Shown: piece by piece, positions 53,401-63,004 of the stretch
Layout of the letters: each line of letters starts with the position of its first letter
Position numbering within the stretch: position 1 is the stretch's first letter
Assembly (NCBI RefSeq): GCF_024679245.1
Contig: NC_090182.1
Coordinates: 25,454,274 to 25,518,273, forward strand
Direction: 5' to 3'
Source of the DNA: Pseudorasbora parva
Lineage: Eukaryota; Chordata; Actinopteri; Cypriniformes; Gobionidae
Length of the DNA stretch: 64,000 bases
Notes under the pieces: generated by a model
What the model saw: only the letters and a program-made list of their open reading frames with translations
The model's database searches: none
What the model was told of the DNA's origin: nothing
Position numbers and translations under genes: made by a program

Positions 53401-54818
53401 GGATTGGGAATACTCCCAGTCTCCTTTGATGTATGTGGCATGATGACGCATGCACAACATAACCTCAATCCTTTGAAATGCCCCTAAAATAGAGGCTCCT
53501 GACTCTAGAGGTTCAGGAAGTGGCGAAGTTGCAAACAAAGGCTCTTTAAAATGGACAAAGAGAGCTGGTTTTGTCTTAGTCGACAGGCCATGCAGCTGAT
53601 GTCACACCTCCGTGCTTTCTGCACATGTACATCATTTTTCTCAAGATGCTAGATTTATATTACTGGCGCTTTCTCTTCCTTGATGAATAAGAGATGAAGG
53701 CTTGGCTTGTATGCTCTTGCAGACTTTAGAGAGCTGTCTGCTCGACAAACCCCTAATGACACTGTGCTGCCATCTCCATTGCCATTTGGCTTGTGAAAAA
53801 TCCCAAATGCAGTTTTTGCCAGATGCCAGATGTTGACGAGCATCTCTGATGCCACATTCAGCCTCATTATCAGTTTAAAACAGTACAGACTGCACGTCAT
53901 GCATTCCAGCATCTCTGCCGACCTCTCGACAGACATTTCACCATGATGTACAGTTGCTTAAGATTATCTTAAGATCAGGGATACATTGAACCCTGTGACA
54001 ATAGCTTATATTTCCATTCAAAGCTGCAAATTTAACAGCATAAAATTTGGAATTTTGCATAAAACATTTGTGAATAAAGCAATGTTTTCATCCCATCTGT
54101 TCAAGTAAACAAAATTGTCACTTCCTGGGAAATTGCCGCAAAATATCTATTAAAAAAGGGAAATTGTTGCAATTGGAAAAGCCATTATGACTTTTTCCAA
54201 CATCATAAATGACTTGCATCTTAGAACATGCAAACAAAACACTATAAATACTGTCATCTTACAGCGTTATCTTGCATTCAGATAGCTGGTGTTTGGGAAT
54301 GCAATCATGTGAGACGCTTCCAAGGGAAATAAACCAAATAATTTAGATGAAAGACTTTGATTTAGGCATTTTAGAACCATTCAAAGCATTCAAACCAACA
54401 TTTAAGATGCTGTGCAATGCAATTGTTCTACTGGTTAGTTCAGTTATCCAATCACATCCTCTGTTGAGGTAAAAAGTCACTTTTTCTTCTTTTTTTGTGC
54501 ATGGAGGGATTTTTTGCACTTTATGCACATTTTCTTAAACAAATCTTGAAAAAAGTTGATAATTTCCATCCTGTTATTTTTTGTTGTTGTTGTTGTATGC
54601 ATTATCCCAAAATGTGCATTAAAATCGGTGGAAACAGCTTCTGAGATTTGGATTGGTTAGCAGGGATATAGTTACCCAAACATTTCACTAGTGCAGTTGA
54701 AAAGGGGGAAGCTCAAGCTAAAGCCAGATTTAGCTGATGTTTTTGTTGTTGTTGTTTTTTATATTCCTGCTTCAGGGGTTTGGTTGAAGAAGAGGTGGAG
54801 AGACTGAGCTGCTTGTAA
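41472..54818 (+). CDS. Divergent tailless intermediate filament protein, ten exons
   Basis: Exons: 41472-41560, 42488-42629, 42922-43080, 43232-43351, 44942-45037, 45570-45707, 48843-48977, 52297-52407, 52480-52604 and 54776-54818. All are GT-AG and in phase, giving 385 residues. A 45-residue head (MALLRVSSYRKLFEEEQ) is followed by coil 1A (about 50-97: LNDRLAGLIDVVRCLEGEN), a TTTTVSISSP linker and coil 1B. An L12-like linker (FPTFDITPTIMDIKEYYSELAESF, residues about 222-248) leads to coil 2. The rod ends NLDIEIAAYRGLVEEEVERL, and the protein stops four residues later. The rod ends match the cytoplasmic filament signature, closest in feel to type III (vimentin/desmin). The coil 2A region carries a Ser/Gly-rich break (FGSRASSAST). 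Fish have vimentin-related genes of uncertain orthology (for example those named vimr); I do not assign one. Role: cytoskeletal filament subunit. Confidence 0.88.
41870..42178. mobile_element. 'tacactacc'-family MITE in filament-gene intron 1
   Basis: It contains 'gctgcttttatttgatcaaattgatccttcagaaatcattataatatg' and ends 'ttactgaccccaacttttgaactgtagtata'. The left terminus is worn. Confidence 0.65.
43403..43771. mobile_element. Tc1/mariner-like MITE in filament-gene intron 4
   Basis: The left end 'cagggcccaaaaagtatttgggcacttcaaccaca' and the right end 'tgtggttgaagtgtatcccaatactttttgggtgtcactg' are long inverted repeats. TA precedes the left end; the right flank is TG, so the second target copy has decayed. 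No transposase. Confidence 0.7.
43898..43914 (+). promoter_or_regulatory. CTCF-like core motif
   Basis: 'tccactagatggcagtg' fits the CTCF core CCASYAGRKGGCRS. It lies in an intron, next to 250 bases of GC-richer unique sequence. Confidence 0.35.
44712..44765 (+). promoter_or_regulatory. Candidate enhancer core: octamer plus homeodomain sites
   Basis: Within about 54 bases there are ATGCAAAT (POU octamer), TTAAGTAATTG, CAATTAATCA and CACTTAAG (NKX2-like). They sit in unique intron sequence about 180 bases before the exon at 44942. Motif density suggests a regulatory element, but function is inferred only. Confidence 0.35.
47200..47642. mobile_element. 'tacactacc'-family MITE split by a second MITE
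   Basis: The left part reads 'aatttctgaaggctcctgtgacactgaagacgggagtaatg'. The right part reads 'atttttgatcaaataaaagcagccttggtgacc' and 'aagaccccaaacttctaaatggtagtttg'. This is the family in reverse orientation. The two halves are separated by the insertion at 47302-47523. Confidence 0.7.
47302..47523. mobile_element. MITE with ACACTGTAAAAA ends, inserted in another MITE
   Basis: It starts acactgtaaaaatt and ends tttttttacagtcaaggttaaat. Flanks gttataat (47294-47301) and gtaataat (47524-47531) differ by one base and look like an 8-base target duplication. Deleting the insert restores the family phrase 'gttataatatttcacaat'. The terminal motif is shared with 17606-17829. Confidence 0.7.
48030..48078. 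mobile_element. 'agttcaccc'-family right-end fragment
   Basis: 'gtaaataatgacataactgtctttttgggtgaactaacctctt' is the typical right terminus. The left part is missing or unrecognisable. Confidence 0.55.
48978..52296. other. Filament-gene intron 7
   Basis: The first 1.4 kb and the last 1.2 kb are ordinary AT-rich intron without a supported feature. The element at 50414-51092 occupies the middle. Confidence 0.4.
50414..51092. mobile_element. 'gggggggtgaaatgctgtttcatgc' repeat element
   Basis: It opens 'aaagggggggtgaaatgctgtttcatgcatactgagcttttt', a phrase characteristic of a frequent cyprinid repeat. It closes near 'ggtacccccccccccttttta', giving short G-run/C-run inverted ends. CpG content is higher than in flanking DNA. 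No transposase or reverse transcriptase is visible. Confidence 0.55.
52650..53003. mobile_element. 'tacactacc' MITE in the last filament-gene intron
   Basis: Both ends are present: 'tacactaccgttgaatggtttggg' and 'ccccaaactttgaatggtagtgta'. The inside includes a GT/GC microsatellite (52718-52753) and 'tcacatgatccttcagaaatcattaaaatatg'. Confidence 0.8.
53004..54775. other. Remainder of the last filament-gene intron
   Basis: AT-rich unique-looking sequence with no supported gene, RNA or mobile element. Confidence 0.4.
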
Positions 54819-55147
54819 GAAGCAAGAATGCGAGGCTCTTCTCTGGACTGAAGCAGACACAAAGAAACACTAAAACCACATACAGTTCAACCCTTAACAA
54901 TGAGTCTCACAAATCAAGAAAGTATAGAAAACAGCTGTCAGACACACTTAACCTTCTGAGCAGATGTAAACCTTCACTGACAGATGAACTTCAGGGAGTA
55001 TGTGCAAACTCATTGATAACGGGTCATTGACAGGTAACCCGGGGTCTTCAAGAAACACTGGATCTGTGCCGCAGTGGGAGTGTTGGGGGATTTTCAGCAC
55101 AAAAAGCTTCGTCTTGCAGTTTCATAGTCCGTCACTGATAAACATGC

Positions 55148-55573
55148 ATACAATATACTGTTAAAAAGTTTGGGGTCATTGAGATTTATTTTGAAAAGAA
55201 ATTAATACTTTCATTCATCAGGGATGAATTAAATTGAGCAAAAGTGACCGTAAAAGCCATTTATAAAGTTACAAAACATTTTTATTTACAAAAAATCTGT
55301 TGTTTTATATTTTTTCAACATGGATGATGATTAAAAATGTTTCTTGAACACCAAATCAGAATATTAGAATAATTTCTGAAGGATCATGTGACTGAAGACT
55401 GGAGTAATGGCAGGAATAAATGACATTTTAAAATAAATTGAAATACAACAGTTATTTTATATTGTTATAATACTTCACAATTCACTGTTTTTACTGTATA
55501 TAATAAATAAATGCGGCCTTGGTGAGAAAAACATCAAACTTACCAACCCCAAACTTTTGAATGGTAGTGTACA
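55148..55573. mobile_element. 'tacactacc' MITE, reverse orientation, in the filament-gene 3'UTR
   Basis: It starts near 'atactgttaaaaagtttggggtcattgag' and ends 'accaaccccaaacttttgaatggtagtgta'. Internal 'ggatcatgtgactgaagactggagtaatgg' is the family core in reverse. It lies before the likely poly(A) signal, so the copy may be transcribed. Confidence 0.75.
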
Positions 55574-56101
55574 TTCACGTTTTATTCACACATTACAGTT
55601 GTATTACTCTGCAGAAAAAGCCTGGTGATACTCACTTTACCTTAACATTTCCTGTTCTGCCCAAAAGCTGTTTTAAATCTGTCAATAAGTACATTTACCT
55701 GCGCTTTAAAAGGTCAATTTCAGTCCGACTACAGCAATAATTTGTCTTTTTAAAATGTTTTAGACCCACTGAAATCTCATTAGTCATGTTTTATCATTCG
55801 GGCTAAGAGACCTAGATAGTATGATTTGTACTGTAGCTTGACTTTATTCAATGCATACATTAACAATGTATTAAAAACTTCAAATATTTAGTTACATATT
55901 GTGTCATGTACTTTGACAGACAGATGAAGATTGTAGCTTAACTACACAAAAACTTTTGATTGGATGAAAATGTACATATTGACAGATAAATGTCCAAATA
56001 GTACTCATTTTCATTGGATATTTTGCTTGTCCCTTATCATCTGCAGCTAGTTGTTAATTGAACATACTGACGCTCTTCTGTGCAACAACTTACATCGTTT
56101 A

Positions 56102-56107
56102 AATAAA
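56102..56107 (+). terminator. Candidate poly(A) signal of the filament gene
   Basis: AATAAA about 1.3 kb after the stop codon, followed by T-rich 'cattcagtcttttttcttctc'. Earlier AATAAA copies lie inside the MITE at 55148, so the true end is uncertain. Confidence 0.4.
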
Positions 56108-56317
56108 TCATTGCCTTTCAAAATCATTCAGTCTTTTTTCTTCTCAACTCTAAGTTGAGAACATTTCACTTTTTTGGGAGTATTTCTGCCGACATGGACT
56201 TGAAAGAGACCGCAATCGTCCTTCTGTCAGTCAAGTGCCGTATCATTTCACCACCTTTGAAGTCTTGGCATGGAGCGCTGTGGAGTTTTACCCAGCGAGC
56301 CCTTCAATCTTCATACT

Positions 56318-56464
56318 CAGGGGCGTGGGACTGGGGGGATAAAGGGTACTGAGTAACCAGGGCCCAAGGCAGGGAAGTCCGTTTTCTATACATACACATA
56401 CATGGTACGGGGGCCCAGCAAGATGGTTTGTACCCAGGGCCCAAAATTTGGTGCTACGCCCCTG
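56318..56464. mobile_element. 147-bp hAT-like MITE with perfect 8-bp duplication
   Basis: Ends caggggcgtgg and gctacgcccctg are inverted repeats. Both sides carry ttcatact (56310-56317, 56465-56472), an exact 8-base target duplication. The interior has the paired phrases 'accagggcccaaggc' and 'acccagggcccaaaa'. The intact duplication suggests a fairly recent insertion. Confidence 0.85.
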
Positions 56465-56472
56465 TTCATACT

Positions 56473-57955
56473 GACCCTCGCTTGTAAGCGCCCTGCGCTA
56501 TTAACCCTATCAGAGGCTTGTTATCTGTGCATTTAAGATGAAAAATGCAGCTAATAATGGATTAGATAAGATTATCCAGGACCCGTGAATTCCTGTTGAA
56601 TTGAGGCCCATCCGTAAGGGCTGCGGTGAGGCTGAACTGACCTGTGCAGCCAAGCTGACTCCTTTAATTCTGTGGATATGAAACATGGGCAGCAGGAGAG
56701 GAAGTCACTCTGTCTTTGGGGCCCTTATTTTCACTGCTGAGGTACTTAGTCATTCTTGTTGCCCAAGGGCACCAGATCACCCTGAACCTCCCCCTCTTTA
56801 AATACACTCACCCACCCCGAAGCCTTCTGGGTGCTTCTGATGAAGTATGGGACCCTGGGCCTGGTCTGCTGGTCTGTGGGGACTTTAGTTTGCTTCTGGC
56901 CTTTCCTGAGGTTTGACAATGGAAAAGGGGAGGAAAGGATCTGACATCAGCAGGATGGGATCAAAAGGTCATGCAGGGACATTTGGCCTGGCATTTTCTT
57001 ATTCGACGCACATTGTTTTGCATCTTTTTCCAGCTTGTGTCTGTCTCTAATGTGATGAATATTGTTTTCTCATTATTCACTAATTTGTTTACCGTGTGCT
57101 GATGTACCTCAAATTAAATTGGATCAATGAAACATTTCTTAAACACAGGCAATGCCTTTTTTAATCAATTTGCACTACATTATGTTAATTTTGCGGTGCG
57201 TCATTTACAATTTCATAATTAAAATTTCCTAATTTGTAAAACCACAACTTATCCAGGTTGAAAAACACTGATTAAAACAGCAACTGCTCTTTAAAACATT
57301 AACAGAATTATAGTGAGGATAATGGCAGGTTTGGACATGATGTATAAGCGAGTTTTTAACCCTCCCAGTGGACCCTTACAGGAGGTTTGAGGGGCTATTA
57401 ACCCCTTGTAGGCCAGCAGTGACATTGAGAGGTCAAAGGCCAGTCTTCCTTTTAGCTTTCAGACCTTGACAACTTGGCAGTAGGGGTCAGTCATCAAAGC
57501 TGAGGTTTAGGTCAGTGGTCAGTGACACCCCTGGCCTTTTAATCCTGATGTCCTTGATGAGAAGTGAAAATGGAGGCAGAGATAGAAGGAGAGACATCTA
57601 TGAATAACAAAGATTAAAAACCAACCCCTAATCTTCACTAATACTAATGCTTATGAAAGTTTACACACCTGAGTCTGGTTGGACAGTGTTATTGATACCC
57701 AGAAGGCCAGCCTGTGCGTAAGAATAAATGCAATGTTAATTATATTATTAATGTTAATAACAAGGTTTAAACTGAGAATAAGATGGTGAATCGTGCACAG
57801 GTCAGATAATTAAAAATGAATTCATTCAAAAATTTGAAATTATATTTTGCATAAACAAAATTAAGCCTTTTAGGGCAATAAATATTAATTAATTTCATTG
57901 TGACATTACTAATGATAGTTCATTTTCTTCCCAAATTGCTTAGTGCATCCAGAGT
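56473..57955. other. Unique intergenic DNA, possible conserved non-coding block
   Basis: No gene is supported. 56515-56600 has closely spaced homeodomain/GATA-type words ('gctaataatggattagataagattatcc') in repeat-free sequence. 57360-57560 is GC-richer and also repeat-free. Any regulatory role is a guess from motif density. Confidence 0.3.
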
Positions 57956-57959
57956 TTAA

Positions 57960-58065
57960 AAAAATATCGGTATTAATAAATAAAATAAATGCACCCTTGG
58001 TGAGCTTAAGATACTTTTAAAAACAAAAAATCTTAAAGATAAAAAAACTTTTGAATGATAATGTA
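57960..58065. mobile_element. 'tacactacc'-family MITE fragment
   Basis: 'aaataaatgcacccttggtgagcttaagatac' and 'aaaaacttttgaatgataatgtata' match the right third of the family. Confidence 0.5.
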
Positions 58066-59349
58066 TACTTTTACAATTTATTGTTATTTAATATAAGAAA
58101 ATAATGTCATAATGCAAAAAAGGGAGAGGGAAAAAACTACCTGCAATAGTACTAAAATTTCTTTTGATTTTGGTTGTGAAATATGACCCGGGCATGTTTA
58201 GATTGACCCAGTCAAATAAAAAAGCAGTTTTCTGCACATTACAGGGGAATGTCACATGAAGAATGTCATCCAACCATGCTTAAAGTAGTCATTGGCAACA
58301 CCTTATGATATTTGAGCCAAACATGCTGTTTCAGTCATGAAAAATTAGATAAGGAATTTAAGGTAATGTTCACTGGAGAGCAGCTTGTGATTCAATTCAG
58401 CGTTCACCTACACACTTGGCTGTTTTATCCCAACCTGATCGACTGAACAAATAATCAAAGTCCCTTTGAAAGAGAGAACTCATTTTTAAGGTTCACGTAT
58501 GCTGTGTCTGGAAACGAGACCAAGCATGTTATTTCAGCAAATAAACAAAGACAGGGAGGGGGGAGAGTAAAGAAAGAAAATGACGACTGTGTAAATATAC
58601 AAAAGTGAGAGTCAATTGAGAAAGTCTTTCCATAATAAGAACCGAACAAATAATAAATTACAGAGGTTGCTTTCAGCTACAGGGAATCGGCAAGATGTTT
58701 CCAGCCGAAGAAAGAAGGCGTCACTCTTTCACCTTTTCCTACAAGGATCATGGAGCTGCATACATCAGCGAGAACACCAAACACCATCATTCTAATCCAA
58801 GATTGTCTTATTTATTTTATTCTGATGATAATTAAAGTGCAAAAATCTTTTTGGTCTTTTTTTGGTTCACATTTAAAAAGAATCTCATCATCCATGTGGT
58901 ATCTTTGGTCTTTTCTGTATATTTTCCTGATATTTGTGTCAAATTGTCGACAGTTAATAATTCTGAAATCAGTAGCTCTCTCCAGGTGCTTCTTTCTTTT
59001 GGCTAATCCAGTGGATCAACATAGCAGGATGGATTTCAGAGCCTGACTTTGACAGCTTCTCAAGTGTAGCCTATTTCATTATCACAACCATCTAAACAAC
59101 TTTTTGTCAGTAAAGGACACCAAGAACAATAACCTTTAAAGAGCATATTGCAGTTTAAAGGACCCAGCGACTCAATGTATAGAAAATTAATGTAGGAACT
59201 AGATTTTCTTTAAAATACAGTTACAAACACTTTCCAGCTTTCTGGAAGCGTTTTTGTGAAAAAAATATATACTAACGCAACTAAAAAAACGCTAAACCAG
59301 AAGGGACATAACGAGAGGGAGTGCGGGCAATTCAAGCAATAGGAAACCA

Positions 59350-59700
59350 ATGGAGCACAACGATGACGCTGAGGAAATTATTTTATTCACATATGACGGA
59401 CCACAGCCATACAATTATGAGCCTGCTATGTTGCCAAGAGAGCAGGAACAGGCCAGGATGAGACAGAACAATAGTCAAAGGAGATGTGTGAACCGAAGGA
59501 ACCTCGCCAGCTCTGAGTCTCAATTGGTTTTTGCTTCGGCATCCAATGTTGAACTCCATCATATCGCCGGGATGATAATTTTCCGGTTTGAAGTGAACGC
59601 TACACACCACTGAATTTTTCGAGGCAGATGCAGAAGTGAAATCCCATCTCTTTTGCAAAAATATGGGTAACAACAGTTGATGGGTCCCATTGACTTCCAT
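59350..59700 (-). pseudogene. THAP-domain exon or remnant
   Basis: On the minus strand a splice-like 'tttttgcaaaag' (near 59651) precedes an open frame beginning RWDFTSASASKN. It contains VVCSVHFKPENY, LRLRAGEVPSVH and runs to a stop just below 59383. This is the second half of a THAP zinc finger: the C-x2-H pair of the C2CH site, the F-x-x-E pattern and the closing A-V-P-like box (here GEVPSVH). The first Cys pair would be in an upstream exon, not found. THAP domains bind DNA and occur in P-element-related transposases and host factors. The + strand of the same DNA has a frame from ATG 59350 with an acidic start and the motif PYNYEP. The locus may be a transposon-derived gene or a decayed copy. 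Confidence 0.5.
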
Positions 59701-59860
59701 TGTAGAAAAAACAAAAAACTAGGCTACTATATTGTCAATGGAGTCAAAGGCTATTTGGTTACAGAAATGCTTTAAAATAAATAGTCTACTATATTGTTAA
59801 ATTATTATTTTGATCATAAATTAATAAATTAAATTTTATTTTAATTTATCACAATAAGCA

Positions 59861-60263
59861 GGGTTAGTTCACGCAAAAATGAAAATTCTGTCATTAATTA
59901 CTTACCCTCATGTCGTGCGAATCGGCGGTCACGTGATTTCAGCAGTTTGGCGGTTTGACATGCGATCCACGCTGATTAAATGATTCGAGGCTTTCCAAAG
60001 CGGTGTTTTGAAATCGGCACATCACTATATAAGTCGTTATTTGCGCACAAAAACTATTCTCGTAACTTCATAAAATTACCATGGAACCACTGTAGTGAGA
60101 TGGACTTTGTAACGATGTCTTTATTGCCTATTTGTGTCGGGTTTCAACAAAAAATATCTTCCTTTATGTTCCGAAGATGAACAAAGGTCTTGCGGGTGTC
60201 CAACATTATGAGGGTAAGTAATTAATGACATAATTTCCATTTTTGTGTGAACTAAATCTTTAA
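59861..60263. mobile_element. Complete 'agttcaccc'-family element
   Basis: The left end 'gggttagttcacgcaaaaatgaaaattctgtcattaattacttaccctcat' and the right end 'atgagggtaagtaattaatgacataatttccatttttgtgtgaactaaatc' form inverted repeats of about 50 bases. The middle has 'gtcacgtgatttcagcag' and 'ttccgaagatgaacaaaggtcttgcgggtg'. 403 bases, non-coding. This is the only copy here with both ends intact and no interruption. Confidence 0.85.
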
Positions 60264-63000
60264 GGAGCGGACACATTATGTTCAGTGAATTTTTGCGGGT
60301 GAAATCCAGTCGTTATTATAATCTCGTGACTGGTTTGTGCGTGACAAAAAATCTCCCAACATAGACTTGTGGGTTTAAGTTAGAACAGAAAGTTGCTTGG
60401 TTTGAAAAATGTGATCTGTGCATCATTCTACATTCTACATGTCAATGTCAATAGACAAATTACCTTTTTTGTCCGCTTTGGACTGTATGCATCGTAGACT
60501 AGCTATCGTTTCCAGGTATGTTCCCATAATGCTCTGCTTTGTGTCATTCTTGAATATTTAGTTAGTCGTCCTTTTAACCCCAAAATATGCATTTCTAGAC
60601 TAGTCCCATTAATCCTAAGTCCAATAATGAATATAAATACTTAGACAAAATAAAACATTCTTGTTCTGTGCTATGTAAAAGATAAACCGTTTCTTGTAGC
60701 ATCTGTTTGTATCGCAGCAATTATTAGTATTTATTTGTAGTAAAGAGCAGGATATGAATTGTATAAATCCCTAAAAAAATGTTGTGCTCGCAGGCTTCTT
60801 TCTCCATCCTTCTTAGACATTTCTTTTCTTTGGTCGCGCTGAGTTTGATACAGCATATTAGCCTGGAGGTAGGACTGCTGCTGGATCTTAAACAGACTCT
60901 GAAATGATTTTCCACTAGTTACTCATTCATCTTGCTCCATACTGGTCTGGTTCCTCTCAGAGCTGACAGGTCAAGCAGGTCAAGCAGGTAACCAGGAGGT
61001 TGTACTTACTAGAATGTTAGTATTCAGTTTGGCAGCTGAAGCTGGCATGAGTTGGCACTCTTTTAGTAAATAATGTTATCTGACACATCTTGTATACCAA
61101 AGAGATTATGGCAGGCTTTATATCCCCTATTACCAGAGTAAAGCTGCAGGATAATGTTCCTAAGAAACTTTAACAACATATGGAGCTTATAGTGATTACC
61201 AACAGATGAAAAGATACTTACCCTCAAACTGAGGTCTATGCAATGACCATATGGTTTGTAAATATTCGATAAAAGGGTTTGATGAGGTCAAAGTCATCTG
61301 TAACCATTATGTTTTGGTGAAAACTGTGGTCACTGATCCTTAGTGGTAACGTGCTGTGAAGTGTTGTCAACTGGCAATATCCAAACTCCATCTGAAGACA
61401 AAACAATCTCACCTCGCCTTCAAATAACATCTGCTGCCCATTTGGGAGCCATTCCTGCAGTCGGTGCTGTTTAATATTCACAAAGTCTCTGGAATCCGGC
61501 TGGTGCAAAAAACAGGAGAACAACCTGGAGGAACACCCAGATGCTTGGAGAAACGAGGGGGTTAAACAGAATTTTTTGAACTCTGGTAATTTGGACGGGT
61601 GGTAACTGCAATGGCGCTCGGCCCTCTTGGGGGGGCCCAGAGGCAAGGCCCGACCCGAGGGTTAGCCACACAGGAAGTTTACACAGCAGCATGCCAAATC
61701 AAAATCTATTTAATCATCAAACCGAACGAATAGGAGCTGTCCGCCAGACACAGCTCAGCAGCTGCCTCAGATGAAGACAAATGTGCTGCAGAGCTGCTGG
61801 AGCAAAAGGCAAATGCGCTCCGTGAAACGCATAGCGTAGGTGCGCGTTTCACATTCGCCAAGCCCTTTGGTGGCGCGTTTATACAATTGAAGAGCTTTTG
61901 AATGCGTTTAATTGTTTGCATGTGAATTGCATTTAAAAAGAGATATTATTTTGCCATTGTTAAAGCCATGGAGTTGATTCACAGCATGCTTTATGGGAAT
62001 TACTTGCATGTGGAATTGTGACATAAACAATGTTAATTGCCGATTTTAAGCGGCACAAACTCTTCCCATATGTTTTACTGTAAGCCAAATACACTGACCT
62101 TGTTAAATGCACTTGAGTAGTGCAGTTTGACTTGAATATGAGAATATTTAATGATTGATGGCCATAATGATGCGAGTTGAATTCCAAGCAATAGAAGTTC
62201 ATTGTTTAATTTCCACATAGGATGAATATAATTTGTTTACGCATATGGATGTCTCTCAGGAGTGCTTGTTTTCTTTGCATGCTGTGTTTGGTTTTCTCAT
62301 GAATTTGATATCCAAGTTTAAGAATGCATGTCTCTCAAGAGACAGCAAGTAAAGAAAGGTAACCTAAATAATGCAACCAGTCTGATATAGACTTCAAGAC
62401 ATTTCATATGCATGAGAACATCATCTCTTTGTCAACAGCTCCAGTAGTAATCATCAGGATGGTATTAGGCTTCTGGGTGGTATTGAAGCTGGGGGGGGGG
62501 GATCCTTTTTTGGTCCTTAGCCAACAATCATTGGTTATCCTGCAGAGAAGAGAAGCGCTTGTGTATGTTTGAGACTGATGCTATAATGGTTGTCTAAACC
62601 TGAGGGTGGTGAAGATCATTAAACACCTCCTCAGTCTTTCTCTCTAAAGGACATCTCTCGTCATGGCAACTACATAAACATCACACACTTTCTCCCAGAG
62701 TAAATGTGGAAAGAACATGCAAGGGTGCTACTTGTGAAGTCCACTAGGGACTTGGACTCTTTATAGAGTGCACAGAGAAATATGGATTTATGCAGAGTCA
62801 GGCTCTAGGACATTTATAGGATGTGATATTTCCTAGTTAGAAAAGAAAATAGGCTCCACTGATTGTTAATAACTTTAAAAAGCACGAGTTTCTTGGGGGG
62901 AGAGCATGTAAAAATAGGCTATTTAAGCTTCATGGTTCCATACTTATGCAGACATTTTTCAGCTGTGAGAACTAATGCGCAATTGGGGCCTCTAAAACAG
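60264..63000. other. Intergenic DNA with no supported gene
   Basis: The region has several uncorrelated open frames, the longest 136 codons on the minus strand at 61236-61646. Its composition is not domain-like and no splice partner is evident. 61730-62240 is repeat-free with GC-richer and motif-dense parts and could be conserved non-coding DNA. A run of G residues lies at 62489-62499. Confidence 0.4.
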
Positions 63001-63004
63001 CTCT

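Noticed and set aside
61236..61646. 136-codon open frame on the minus strand
   Set aside because: No recognisable domain, no splice context, composition typical of non-coding sequence; chance frames of this length are expected in 64 kb.
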